Assembly: GCA_964452085.1 (NCBI GenBank)
Contig: CAYVKL010000001.1
Span: 372,001 to 436,000 of the forward strand
Direction of reading: 5' to 3'
Length of the DNA: 64,000 nt
Source: Methanobacterium sp964452085
GTDB taxonomy: Archaea; Methanobacteriota; Methanobacteria; Methanobacteriales; Methanobacteriaceae
The notes beneath the pieces were generated by a model. The model did not search any database. It saw only the letters and a program-made list of their open reading frames with translations, and was not told where the DNA came from. The position numbers were made by a program, and so were the translations under genes. Of the stretch, positions 34,569 through 43,241 are shown piece by piece. The first letter of the stretch is position 1; each line of letters opens with the position of its first letter.

Positions 34569-34625
34569 CATTATGAATTTATAAAATGCAGTAAATTGAA
34601 CCGCAAAATAGAAAATGGGGTGAAA

Positions 34626-34694
34626 ATGTCGGTAGAAAAATTATCTTCAGATTGTATTAAATCTAGGAGTAACCTTTTTATAATAGTTAGTTAG
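34626..34694 (+). CDS. Possible 22-residue leader peptide
   Basis: An ATG at 34626 follows GGGGTGA (34617-34623) and lies about 40 bases after a TATA-like TTTATAAAATG (34578-34588). The frame runs 22 codons to TAG at 34692. It begins MSVEKLSSDC and ends in a short hydrophobic LFIIVS. It overlaps the marR promoter and operator, so transcription through it would pass into marR. It could be a real short peptide, an upstream frame regulating marR, or chance. Confidence 0.3.
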   Translation: MSVEKLSSDCIKSRSNLFIIVS

Positions 34695-34704
34695 ATAAAA
34701 CTAT
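34671..34704 (+). promoter_or_regulatory. marR promoter and operator
   Basis: AACCTTTTTATAATAG (34671-34686) is a BRE/TATA pair. It overlaps an inverted repeat ATAGTT (34683-34688) and AACTAT (34699-34704) with a 10-base spacer containing TAGTTAG. The position between TATA and start site fits autorepression by the MarR protein. Confidence 0.55.
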
Positions 34705-34726
34705 ATATTGGGTGGAGTGATAACCT

Positions 34727-35152
34727 ATGAATCAGGAGCTTGAACTGGTTGAATCAATGGATAAACTTAGCGAATTAATGAGAAAATTCCAAACACAGCT
34801 TCGCAGTGGAGATTTGAAAGAATATACTCTAAGACAATTATATTACATTGAATTAATCGATAAAAATGAGGGAATAAGCGTTTCAGAACTGGCTAAAACC
34901 ATGGATGTGAAAAAATCAACCGTGTCGGTGGCAATAAACCAGTTAATCGATTTGGGGATTATAACTAAAATACAATCCAATGATGATAAACGTTTTTATT
35001 TCCTGCAATTGACATCAAAAGGCCACCAGATAATGGAAATACACAAACAAGTTCATAAAAATACAATTAAGAAGATTTTAAAGATTTTAGATCCTGAAGA
35101 AGTTGAAAACTTCGTAAATATAGTAAATAAAATCACATTATCCAGTTTATAG
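34727..35152 (+). CDS. MarR family transcriptional regulator
   Basis: The 141-residue winged-helix protein has an N-terminal dimerisation helix, a recognition region SVSELAKTMDVKKSTVSVAI (about residues 53-72), a beta-wing with QSNDDKRFYFLQLT (about 85-98), and a C-terminal helix. GGAGTGATAACCT precedes the ATG. A palindrome immediately downstream of its TATA box suggests autoregulation. Its ligand and other targets are unknown; leuC lies 118 bases downstream on the same strand but has its own ribosome binding site and probably its own promoter. Confidence 0.88.
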   Translation: MNQELELVESMDKLSELMRKFQTQLRSGDLKEYTLRQLYYIELIDKNEGISVSELAKTMDVKKSTVSVAINQLIDLGIITKIQSNDDKRFYFLQLTSKGHQIMEIHKQVHKNTIKKILKILDPEEVENFVNIVNKITLSSL

Positions 35153-35270
35153 AAATTGTTCAAGTTGTAAGAAATTGTGGAATTTTAAAATATAAAAAAA
35201 TAAAAAAAATCCAAATTATACACAATTTCGATAATAAATTCATAATTTTATTTAAAATGGAGGATAGCAC

Positions 35271-36521
35271 ATGTCAATGACCATGGCAGAGAAAATACTT
35301 GCAAAAGCAGCAGGATTAGAAGAAACAGGGGCAGGTAATATTGTAATGGCCAATATCGATGTGGCCATGACTCATGACCTTACTGGACCACTGTCAGTGG
35401 AATCATTCCAGAAAATTGGAGTGGATAAAGTATGGGATCCAGATAAAATCGTGGTGATATTTGACCACCAGGTACCTGCAGACTCCCTGGAAGCAGCTCA
35501 GAACCACATGGTAATGAGAGAATTCGTGGAAAAACAGGGAATAAATAACTTTTATGATGTTAGAGAAGGAGTATGCCACCAGGTACTCCCTGAAAAAGGA
35601 CACGTAGTTCCTGGAGAAGTGGTGGTGGGAACAGACTCCCACACATGTACTCACGGAGCATTAGGTGCATTCGCCACGGGAATCGGATCAACGGACATGG
35701 CAATGGTATTTGCCACAGGTAAACTCTGGTTCAAAGTTCCTGAAACCATCAAATTCGAGATCGAAGGAAAATTAGGCAAATACGTATACTCAAAAGACGT
35801 GGTGCTGGACATAATCGGACAAGTCGGTGCTGATGGAGCAACTTACCAGGCATGTGAATTTGGAGGTCAAACCACCAGAGATATGTCAGTTTCTGACCGG
35901 ATGGCACTTTGTAACATGGCCATCGAAATGGGAGGAAAAACAGGTCTGGTAGAAGTAGACGATAAAACTATCAACTACCTTAAAGGACGTTCAAACAAAC
36001 CCTACGAAGTATTCAAAACTGATGAAGATGCAGAATCTCTCACCACTATGTTTGTGGATGTAAATGATCTCGAACCTCAAATTGCATGCCCCCACAACGT
36101 GGATAACGTAAAACCCGTTGGAGAAGTAGATGGAACGCCAATCGATCAAGTATTCCTCGGATCATGTACCAATGGGCGTCTGGATGACCTCCGGGTGGCA
36201 GCAAAAATCCTCAAAGGAAAACGGGTTTCTAACTCTGTACGCATGCTTGTAATACCTGCTTCACGTGAAATTTATCGTCAGGCCCTTGATGAAGGTCTTA
36301 TGAACATATTTGTTGACGCAGGAGCATTGGTGTGCAATCCCTGCTGTGGACCCTGCCTGGGAGGTCATGTAGGACTTCTCGGACCTGGAGAAGTAAGCCT
36401 ATCTACTTCCAACAGAAACTTTAAAGGAAGACAGGGAAGCTCCGAAGCAGAAGTTTACCTAAGTTCAGCAGCTGTAGCAGCAGCATCAGCAATTAAAGGG
36501 GAAATAACGGATCCAAGATAG
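35271..36521 (+). CDS. leuC: 3-isopropylmalate dehydratase large subunit
   Basis: LeuC isomerises 2- to 3-isopropylmalate in leucine synthesis. It is an aconitase-fold 4Fe-4S enzyme with cluster cysteines in GSCTNGR (near residue 300) and CNPCCGPCLGG (near 360). THTCTHGALGAFATGIGSTD (about 124-143) is family-typical. Methanogens have two paralogues, LeuC and the homoaconitase HacA for coenzyme B; the large subunits are hard to tell apart, but the small subunit encoded next has the LeuD-type specificity loop. GGAGGAT precedes the ATG. It forms the operon leuC-leuD-leuB. Confidence 0.9.
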   Translation: MSMTMAEKILAKAAGLEETGAGNIVMANIDVAMTHDLTGPLSVESFQKIGVDKVWDPDKIVVIFDHQVPADSLEAAQNHMVMREFVEKQGINNFYDVREGVCHQVLPEKGHVVPGEVVVGTDSHTCTHGALGAFATGIGSTDMAMVFATGKLWFKVPETIKFEIEGKLGKYVYSKDVVLDIIGQVGADGATYQACEFGGQTTRDMSVSDRMALCNMAIEMGGKTGLVEVDDKTINYLKGRSNKPYEVFKTDEDAESLTTMFVDVNDLEPQIACPHNVDNVKPVGEVDGTPIDQVFLGSCTNGRLDDLRVAAKILKGKRVSNSVRMLVIPASREIYRQALDEGLMNIFVDAGALVCNPCCGPCLGGHVGLLGPGEVSLSTSNRNFKGRQGSSEAEVYLSSAAVAAASAIKGEITDPR

Positions 36522-36592
36522 ATTATTCTCCTAATTGTAACTGAAACCGTAAAATTGTAAAAATAATCACTGTAATGATTTGGGTGATAAAT

Positions 36593-37105
36593 ATGGATAA
36601 AACACTTAAAGGAAAGGTTTGGAAATTCGGTGATGATGTAGACACTGATATAATTGTCCCCGGACGATATTTGGTTTTAACTGGGGAAAAAGAACTGGCT
36701 GCTTGTGTAATGGAAGGATGTGACCCTGACTTCTCTGACAAAGTAGAACAAGGAGATATTATAGTAGCTGGGAAAAACTTTGGCTGTGGGTCATCCAGAG
36801 AACATGCACCAATCGCCATTAAAGGAGCTGGAGTAACAGCAGTAGTGGCAGAGTCATTTGCAAGAATATTCTACAGAAACTCTATAAACATAGGTTTACT
36901 CCTAATAGAAGCCAAAGGTATCTCAAAAGGAGTCTCAGAAGGCGATGAAATAGAAATTAACATAGATAAGGGTGTTTTGAAGGATTTAAATAATTCTAAA
37001 GAATTTGAAATTAAACCATTGCCGGAGTTCATGATGGGTATTATGGAAGAGGGAGGTCTCATCAGCTACCTTAAAAACCATCTCGCCGAGATAAAAGATG
37101 AATGA
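36593..37105 (+). CDS. leuD: 3-isopropylmalate dehydratase small subunit
   Basis: The 170-residue swivelling subunit has FGDDVDTDIIVPGRYLVL near the N-terminus and AGKNFGCGSSREHAP (about residues 58-72). The specificity loop reads YLVL. In methanogens YLV-type loops mark isopropylmalate isomerase, whereas homoaconitase has YLRT, so this is LeuD rather than HacB. I choose the ATG at 36593, preceded by GGGTGAT, over an in-frame ATG six codons upstream that lacks such a site. Confidence 0.9.
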   Translation: MDKTLKGKVWKFGDDVDTDIIVPGRYLVLTGEKELAACVMEGCDPDFSDKVEQGDIIVAGKNFGCGSSREHAPIAIKGAGVTAVVAESFARIFYRNSINIGLLLIEAKGISKGVSEGDEIEINIDKGVLKDLNNSKEFEIKPLPEFMMGIMEEGGLISYLKNHLAEIKDE

Positions 37106-37203
37106 ATGGCAGATATAACCTTTTTAAAGACAAACAAAGCTTAAAGGATTTAAAATATTAATAAAAACTTAATAACGAATAAAATAATGAAAGGTGTTGT
37201 AAT

Positions 37204-38190
37204 ATGTACAAAATATCAGTTATACCTGGAGATGGAATAGGTAAAGAGGTAATGGAGGCTACTCTCCATGTTTTAGAAGCAATAAATGTTGAATTTGATT
37301 ACACATTCGCTGAAGCTGGAGATGAATACATGGAAAAATCTGGGGTAGCCTTACCTCAGGAAACCGTGGATATAGTGAAAGCATCACAAGCATGTCTTTT
37401 CGGAGCCGCTGGAGAATCAGCAGCAGACGTAATAGTCAAAATGAGGCAGGAGCTTGACCTTTACGTAAACCTCCGCCCAGTGAAATCATATCCTGGTACA
37501 AAGTGTCTTTTTGATAATCTGGACTTTGTCATAGTTCGGGAAAACACAGAAGGATTATACATTGGCCTGGAAGAAGAAACTGAGGAAGGGGCAACCGCCA
37601 CAAGGGTTATCACCAGGAAAGCATCCCAGAGAATATGCAAATTTGCCTTTGAATACGCTAAAAAAACGGGCAGAGGTAAAGTCACCGCAGTTCACAAGGC
37701 AAATGTTCTCAAAAAAACTGATGGACTCTTTAAGGAAACCTTCTATAAAGTTGCCGAAGATTATCCTGACATGGAGCTGGATGATCGGTATGTGGATGCC
37801 ACTGCTATGTTCTTCATAACCAAACCAGAAATGTTCGATGTAATTGTAACCACCAACCTATTTGGAGACATACTCTCAGATGAAGGAGCTGGACTGGTTG
37901 GAGGATTGGGATTAATCCCATCGGCTAATATAGGTGAGAAACAGGGATTATTCGAACCCGTGCATGGTTCAGCACCAAGACACGCAGGTAAAGGAACAGC
38001 CAACCCGGCTGCTATGATGTTATCCGCTGTTTTAATGCTGGACTATTTGGAAGAAAATGAAGAAGCCCGCAGACTGGAAAATGCCCTGATAGAAGTTCTG
38101 GCAGAAGGTAAAGTAGTCACGCGTGATCTGGGTGGTAATTCATCAACCATGGAAATGGCTGCAGAGGTTAAAAGAAAGTTGGAAGCATAA
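37204..38190 (+). CDS. leuB: 3-isopropylmalate dehydrogenase
   Basis: The 328-residue beta-decarboxylating dehydrogenase has VIPGDGIGKEVMEAT at the N-terminus, the substrate motif VRENTEGLYIGLE (about residues 104-116), the metal/NAD region VTTNLFGDILSDEGAGLVGG (about 218-237) and EPVHGSAPRHAGKGTANPAA split near 256-275. The paralogue AksF (homoisocitrate dehydrogenase for coenzyme B) is similar; linkage to LeuD-type genes favours LeuB. AGGTG precedes the ATG. A T-rich stretch after the stop (38209-38221) may end the operon. Confidence 0.88.
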   Translation: MYKISVIPGDGIGKEVMEATLHVLEAINVEFDYTFAEAGDEYMEKSGVALPQETVDIVKASQACLFGAAGESAADVIVKMRQELDLYVNLRPVKSYPGTKCLFDNLDFVIVRENTEGLYIGLEEETEEGATATRVITRKASQRICKFAFEYAKKTGRGKVTAVHKANVLKKTDGLFKETFYKVAEDYPDMELDDRYVDATAMFFITKPEMFDVIVTTNLFGDILSDEGAGLVGGLGLIPSANIGEKQGLFEPVHGSAPRHAGKGTANPAAMMLSAVLMLDYLEENEEARRLENALIEVLAEGKVVTRDLGGNSSTMEMAAEVKRKLEA

Positions 38191-38208
38191 ATAAATTTAA
38201 AGCTTCCG

Positions 38209-38221
38209 TTTTTATTTTTTT
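38209..38221 (+). terminator. T-rich terminator after leuB
   Basis: TTTTTATTTTTTT about 18 bases after the leuB stop, a T tract of the kind at which archaeal polymerase terminates. Confidence 0.4.
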
Positions 38222-38368
38222 AAATCATTTAATTTTCATGTTACAAAACTGCTTCAAAATTTCAACTTATTTTTTAAATTTTTATATAATACATTAAAAT
38301 CAATTTATTATTATAATAAAAGTTAAATTAACAAAATAAATCTTAAAAGCATTATTTTAAGGTATCTT

Positions 38369-39565
38369 ATGAAAACAGCCGATGTAAGAAGGGATATTCC
38401 TCTTCTGGATAAAGTTATATATCTGGATGCGGCCAGCACCACGCCCACGCCCCGCCCTGTGGTAGATGCCATGTGTGATTATTTTTATAATTACAATGCT
38501 AACACTGGGAGGGGGGCATATGGTCTTGCACTTAAAGCAACCCAAAAATTAGATGAATCCCGTAATAAAATTGCTAAATTCGTAAATTCTGATCCTAACG
38601 AGATTATTTTCACCAAAAACACCACTGAAGCCATTAACCTTGTTGCTAATGGGCTTGAATTTCAAAATGGGGATAATATCGTTGTTCCCAACATAGAACA
38701 TCATTCCAACTTGGTTCCATGGCTCAACTTGCAAAGAAAAGGAGTTGAAGTTAAAATTATAAATGCGGATGAAAATGGAGTTATTAATGTTGAAGATGTT
38801 GAAAAGGCGGTTGATGAGAACACCCGGCTTATAACTGTCACCCACGTCTCAAATTCTTTGGGATCAGTACAACCTGTAGATGATATTGGTAAAATAGCGG
38901 AAGATAATAATGTTCTTTACTTAATAGACGCAGCCCAGTCTGTTGGTCATATGAATGTTGATGTTAAAAAGATAAAGGCAGATTTTGTGGCATTTCCAGG
39001 GCATAAAGGGTTATTGGGTCCAGTTGGGACGGGATTCCTTTATTGTTCACAAGATTCTCAGACAGAAGTTAAACCCTTTAACTTGGGTGGGGGAACAGTA
39101 GATAATGTCACAGAAGATGGTTTTAAACTCAGTGAAGCACCGGACTGTTTTGAAGGTGGAACTCAGAACATAGCAGGGTTCATTGGTTTAGGTTCGGCAA
39201 TTGATTATTTGAAAAGAATTGGAATGTCTGAAATTGAAAAACACACCAAAAAACTCACTGGAATTATGTACCATGAGATAAAGGATGTTGAAAATGCCAG
39301 GATTTATGGAAGCCCAGAAAATATTTATGGTATCGTTTCCTTCAATATTAATAATATAAATCCTCATGACCTGGCCAAAATATTGGATGAAGTTAAATCA
39401 ATATGCGTCAGGAGCGGTTTTCACTGTGCAATACCCTCAATAAAACATATGGGGGAATATGAATTTGGTGGAACTGTCAGAGCATCCCTACATTACTATA
39501 ACACTCGAGAAGAGATGGAAATATTGGGTGAATCTCTCAGAAAAGTGTCAAAGTTTTTAGATTAA
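38369..39565 (+). CDS. Cysteine desulfurase (SufS/CsdA type, PLP enzyme)
   Basis: The 398-residue class V aminotransferase-fold enzyme removes sulfur from cysteine as a persulfide for Fe-S or thiolation pathways. The PLP lysine is in FPGHKGLLGP (about residues 211-220), the PLP contact in IDAAQSVGH (about 191-199), and the persulfide cysteine in RSGFHCA (near 352). YLDAASTTPTP at the start is typical of the SufS group. Many methanogens lack this enzyme, so its presence is informative. It has no suf or isc genes next to it, but a 27-residue membrane peptide follows 24 bases downstream. Confidence 0.88.
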   Translation: MKTADVRRDIPLLDKVIYLDAASTTPTPRPVVDAMCDYFYNYNANTGRGAYGLALKATQKLDESRNKIAKFVNSDPNEIIFTKNTTEAINLVANGLEFQNGDNIVVPNIEHHSNLVPWLNLQRKGVEVKIINADENGVINVEDVEKAVDENTRLITVTHVSNSLGSVQPVDDIGKIAEDNNVLYLIDAAQSVGHMNVDVKKIKADFVAFPGHKGLLGPVGTGFLYCSQDSQTEVKPFNLGGGTVDNVTEDGFKLSEAPDCFEGGTQNIAGFIGLGSAIDYLKRIGMSEIEKHTKKLTGIMYHEIKDVENARIYGSPENIYGIVSFNINNINPHDLAKILDEVKSICVRSGFHCAIPSIKHMGEYEFGGTVRASLHYYNTREEMEILGESLRKVSKFLD

Positions 39566-39589
39566 TCTAAATAAAGGAGATAAGAGAAT

Positions 39590-39673
39590 ATGGACAGACC
39601 TCAATGGATAGCTATTTTCATAATCTTAATCATGACTTTAAGCTCAGTAGCTGCTTATGTGGCTTACTCATAA
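39590..39673 (+). CDS. 27-residue single-pass membrane peptide
   Basis: The ATG at 39590 follows AGGAGAT (39575-39581) at 8-base spacing, 24 bases after the cysteine desulfurase stop. The 27-residue product starts MDRPQW and is hydrophobic thereafter (WIAIFIILIMTL, then SSVAAYVAY), one membrane helix spanning nearly the whole peptide. Such a strong site before so hydrophobic a frame is unlikely by chance. It could modulate a membrane partner or be a structural subunit. I do not recognise the sequence. Confidence 0.6.
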   Translation: MDRPQWIAIFIILIMTLSSVAAYVAYS

Positions 39674-39791
39674 CATTAAATTAATTAAATAAAATAAGTG
39701 TAAAATTAGTATTGTGCCTAATAATTAATTTATATAACTAAATAATTGATTTTCAGATCCAAGAACTAAAAATTATAAAAGAGGTATTATA

Positions 39792-40202
39792 ATGGTAAAA
39801 GTAAGAATAGGGGCCGTAGTTGCTGAATTTAATTACGACATCACTCATATGATGTTAGAACTGGCTAAAGAACACGCTAAATTTTTAGAATCAGAAATAA
39901 CAGCCGTTATAGTTGTTCCAGGGGTTTTTGACATGCCGCTGGCCATCAAGAAACTCTTAGAACAAGATGATATTGATGCTGTAATTACATTGGGGGCAGT
40001 AATTGAGGGTTCCACTGACCATGACCAAATCGTGGTGCAGCATGCTTCCAGAAAGATCGCTGATCTTGCCCTGGAGTATGACAAACCTGTGGCATTGGGA
40101 ATCACCGGTCCGGGCATGACTCGCCTGGAAGCTCATCAGAGAGTTGATTATGCTAAGCGTGCCGTGGAAGCAGCAGTTAAAATGACAGAACAACTTAAAT
40201 AA
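39792..40202 (+). CDS. ribH: 6,7-dimethyl-8-ribityllumazine synthase
   Basis: RibH joins the ribityl-pyrimidine and a butanone phosphate into lumazine, the penultimate step of riboflavin synthesis; methanogens need much flavin and F420. The 136-residue protein has AEFNYDITHMM (ribityl site), VVPGVFDMPLAIKKL (about residues 43-57), LGAVIEGSTDHDQIV (about 73-87) and VALGITGPGMT. The catalytic His is in the TDHD segment. GAGGTATTATA precedes the ATG. A hairpin overlaps its stop codon (40201-40229). Confidence 0.95.
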   Translation: MVKVRIGAVVAEFNYDITHMMLELAKEHAKFLESEITAVIVVPGVFDMPLAIKKLLEQDDIDAVITLGAVIEGSTDHDQIVVQHASRKIADLALEYDKPVALGITGPGMTRLEAHQRVDYAKRAVEAAVKMTEQLK

Positions 40203-40229
40203 TTGGATTATATATTTTTTTATCCAATT
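40201..40229 (+). terminator. Terminator hairpin of ribH
   Basis: AATTGGAT (40201-40208) pairs with ATCCAATT (40222-40229) around a T-rich 13-base loop, followed by TACTTTATTTTA. The stem begins inside the ribH stop codon. Confidence 0.5.
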
Positions 40230-40287
40230 TACTTTATTTTAGACATAGATATTTAAATTTAAACTCCATTGACCCGGAGAATAAATC

Positions 40288-41220
40288 ATGGAAATATTAA
40301 CACCTAAGGATTTAAAGGACAAATTCCAGGATCCCTGGATTGCACCTTACCACAAAGTCCTCACTATGGTGGAAGGAGATACGGTGGAGATTTTGGAATA
40401 CCACCCCTGCATTTCCGGATCCCAGTGGATGATCTATCAGTACCAGCACAGTAGTGATATTGTTATAAAGGCCAAAAGGGATGGGAACCGGCACACATTC
40501 CTGGTTAAAACCGGCAAATCCAATTTAAGCTTAACACCCAGTCTGCACGCTGCAGGAATAGAAGAGGTGTCTCTGGAGGGTGATGAAGTTAAAGTGGTTC
40601 ATGCTGGTCTGGCAGGTGCAGGTGTAGGGGCTGCTATGTGCAGGGGAATGGCAGAGGGAGTGAAAAGAGTAGAACTTCAAGACATTGGGGGAGGATCCAA
40701 AGTTGGCAGGGCCACGGTGGTAACTCCAAGAATGGAGAAAGTGGTTATTGGAATAGATGATACTGACACCAAAGATGAAGGTGCCACCTGGACTTTAGCT
40801 CATAATGTGGGTGCAGAACTAGCCAGACAGGGATATGAATATCTTGATCATGTTACAGTACAACTTTACCCTCACAACCCTGATAAAACCCAGAACTGTG
40901 TGGGTATAGCACTGGTATTTGCAGTTAAGCCAGGAGAAAAGGATGAACTTGTCCAGAAGGTAGTAGAACTACTTAAAAAAGGTACCTTATCGGATAAAAC
41001 TGCAATTGCAGTCCTTAATGGGATCACAGTTCCAGAAAAACTTCGTAATTATGCTGAGGCTGCAAAAAAATCCATGATAACCGTAGAAAAAGCTGAAGAA
41101 GTGGCTGCAGAAACTGGAGTTAAATTAGTGGAAGTTACTGGTTCTCGGGGAAAAATAGGTGCCCTCGCTGCTTTAGGTATGTATAATGATATTGAAGAAG
41201 CGGTTAAGGTATATTACTGA
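40288..41220 (+). CDS. Methanogenesis marker protein 11
   Basis: A 310-residue protein belonging, by recognition, to the methanogenesis marker 11 family, found in methanogens and rarely elsewhere. Features are HPCISGSQWMIYQYQHS near residue 40, the glycine-rich GLAGAGVGAAMCRGMAEG (about 110-127) and GIDDTDTKDEGATW (about 154-167). The last resembles the DDTDS motif of TiaS, which modifies the tRNA-Ile anticodon, so a nucleotide-dependent activity is plausible. The exact reaction is unknown. GGAGAATAA precedes the ATG. It stands alone between ribH and a convergent glycosyltransferase gene. Confidence 0.82.
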   Translation: MEILTPKDLKDKFQDPWIAPYHKVLTMVEGDTVEILEYHPCISGSQWMIYQYQHSSDIVIKAKRDGNRHTFLVKTGKSNLSLTPSLHAAGIEEVSLEGDEVKVVHAGLAGAGVGAAMCRGMAEGVKRVELQDIGGGSKVGRATVVTPRMEKVVIGIDDTDTKDEGATWTLAHNVGAELARQGYEYLDHVTVQLYPHNPDKTQNCVGIALVFAVKPGEKDELVQKVVELLKKGTLSDKTAIAVLNGITVPEKLRNYAEAAKKSMITVEKAEEVAAETGVKLVEVTGSRGKIGALAALGMYNDIEEAVKVYY

Positions 41221-41264
41221 TTAATTCTAGTATTTTAAGTATTAAGTGAACTGACTTAATTATA

Positions 41265-41275
41265 TTTTTTTTTTT
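41265..41275. terminator. T-run between convergent genes
   Basis: An uninterrupted run of about eleven T residues followed by AAAAATTAAAAATAA. It can end the marker 11 transcript on the plus strand, and the A-rich part can serve the opposite gene. Confidence 0.45.
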
Positions 41276-41318
41276 AAAAATTAAAAATAAACTTCATCTT
41301 GGAATTAATAATATTTCA

Positions 41319-43052
41319 TCAACTGGGTAAGATGAAGTAGAATAAAGTTCCCTGATCTGAAGTGGGGAACTCATTACTTGATTTAGCATCTCCTGCCACT
41401 TCAATTTTAATTACATTATTGCCTTTAGTTACAGTATAGTTTTTCTGAGGGTTATTTTTATCAATTTGGATTGTTTTGTAAAGATAACCGTTTATAAAGA
41501 TTTTATATGTTCCATCTTTAAGTATTCCAGTGGTAGTAGCGACTTTTTGATTGTTAAGATAAATGTTAATGACTTTTGCATCAAGACCAGTGTTTTTAAT
41601 TATCAGCCCTTCTGTAATAGTTAAATTAGCGGCGCTCTCCAATGGAATGTTTTTTTCGGCATAAAGGTCTTTGAAAAAATTACGCAGTTCACTGTCCCTA
41701 ATGGTATCCCTAACATTAAGTCCTAAGGCTGTTCTGGCGTTGAATGGTATTCGCATAATGCTCTCTTCCTCACCCGGAATGGATTGATTCAAGATATAAC
41801 TTTGATCATTGATGACGATGTGGTCTCCATACCCTAATTCAAGAGTGTTAAGAGCATCTTGTGGTATTCTAATTGCTGAATATTCATTTTCAAGGGCGCT
41901 GTCCACTGTATAGGGGCCTCTAATGTCAAAACTTTGGTTGGTTACAGGTTGTTTCAGGAATATAAGGTTCCGGGCAGTAGGTTCTACAGATATTTTCCCT
42001 TCATCAATGTGCACTGAGCCCAACATGGTGAATAAGACTGCGAACATGATGAGCCCTGAAACAATCAGGGGAGAATGCATGTAGAAAATGGATTTAATGT
42101 TTTTCGATTTATCATCTGGCCTTAAAAGAGTTTTAATTGATGATCTGAGGATCTTAATAATATAATACGCAGCGATTATGGCTCCAATTATGATTATGGC
42201 CAGCCCTATGTACAAGGCCACGTATGAAGGACGAATTTTGATGAAAAAGAGGAAGAAAAATCCCAGAGTTGTTAATGAAAGGCCTAAAACACCCATTCTA
42301 ATTGATCTTCCCAGGCTGTCAATCATGGTGATCCTGCCGTAGGTATTGGCACGATCCACGATGGTTCGAACCACTTCCGTGGCTACAATATTAAGTTCGT
42401 ACAGAGAGGACATGGAATGGCTGATATTACCTATATCAACCTCTTTAACCCTCACTCCCATGACATCTGCGTCTAGTACTATTCCCACATCAACTCCATA
42501 ATCATCTTCCAGTTGGATGTTATTTAGAAAGGATCTTTTAGCGGCAAACTGGCCACTGAGGGGTTGTTCAAACTTAATCTCAGGGAAGAAAAAGCTTAGA
42601 AGGGGTTTAGCTGTCAATTCGGTTACTCTTCCGGCTTCTCTTTTGAATTTGGTCTTGGTTACGTCAGCTTCTCCATTAAGGATGGGCTTAATCATTTTAT
42701 CTATCTGATTAGAAGTCAATTGCTGTAGATCTGCATCTAAGAAAACAACTACGTCTCCTTTAGAGTTTTTAAAACCTGTTTTTATGGCTGATCCTTTTCC
42801 GCGGTTTTTAGTATGGCTTATAACAGTTGCTCCTGCCTCTTTTGCGAGTATTTCTGTTGCATCCAAGGATCCATCATTTACCACAATTATTTCGTCAACA
42901 TAATTCAGGGATTTAACTGTTTTAACCACACTTGAAACTGTTTTTTCCTCATTATATGCGGGTATTATGACTGAAACAGTCATGGGATTTTTTGAAGTCC
43001 TAGTTTTCACCGAAGCGATGATAAGGACAAGTAATAGAATAATCCAAGACAC
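41319..43052 (-). CDS. Membrane-bound family 2 glycosyltransferase with extracytoplasmic C-terminal domain
   Basis: The 577-residue protein starts with a membrane helix, then a GT2 domain (about residues 24-245) with IIPAYNEEKTV, VVNDGS (nucleotide site) and FLDADLQQL (DxD metal site). Two helices follow at about 255-300 and a third near 335. The remaining 220 residues are beta-rich with low cysteine, presumably outside the cell. The catalytic part resembles dolichyl-phosphate-sugar and glucosyl-3-phosphoglycerate synthases. It likely makes a lipid-linked sugar for the cell wall or S-layer. The start is GTG at 43052 after GAGGTG. Confidence 0.82.
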   Translation of the reverse strand: MSWIILLLVLIIASVKTRTSKNPMTVSVIIPAYNEEKTVSSVVKTVKSLNYVDEIIVVNDGSLDATEILAKEAGATVISHTKNRGKGSAIKTGFKNSKGDVVVFLDADLQQLTSNQIDKMIKPILNGEADVTKTKFKREAGRVTELTAKPLLSFFFPEIKFEQPLSGQFAAKRSFLNNIQLEDDYGVDVGIVLDADVMGVRVKEVDIGNISHSMSSLYELNIVATEVVRTIVDRANTYGRITMIDSLGRSIRMGVLGLSLTTLGFFFLFFIKIRPSYVALYIGLAIIIIGAIIAAYYIIKILRSSIKTLLRPDDKSKNIKSIFYMHSPLIVSGLIMFAVLFTMLGSVHIDEGKISVEPTARNLIFLKQPVTNQSFDIRGPYTVDSALENEYSAIRIPQDALNTLELGYGDHIVINDQSYILNQSIPGEEESIMRIPFNARTALGLNVRDTIRDSELRNFFKDLYAEKNIPLESAANLTITEGLIIKNTGLDAKVINIYLNNQKVATTTGILKDGTYKIFINGYLYKTIQIDKNNPQKNYTVTKGNNVIKIEVAGDAKSSNEFPTSDQGTLFYFILPS

Positions 43053-43241
43053 TTATATTACACCTCTAAATCTAACAAACATGTTACCTTAACTAATTAT
43101 GTAAGGTTATATAAGACTTCTGATTCTTTAAGTTGGTTGATTTACAAAACTATATTATCCGTTTTAAGCATAAATCTTTATGTGTAAATGGTTTTTCATA
43201 TAGCGAATTATTATTATAATCATTAAAAAGCGAGGTTTATC

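Larger units (their letters stand above)
34295..34726. other. AT-rich intergenic region between rpa and marR
   Basis: These 432 bases hold the minus-strand rpa promoter (TATA around 34371-34386), a plus-strand TATA (34424-34436) followed by a possible small RNA with a hairpin and T run (34526-34567), a second plus-strand TATA (34578-34588) before a 22-codon frame, and the marR promoter-operator (34671-34704). Confidence 0.6.
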
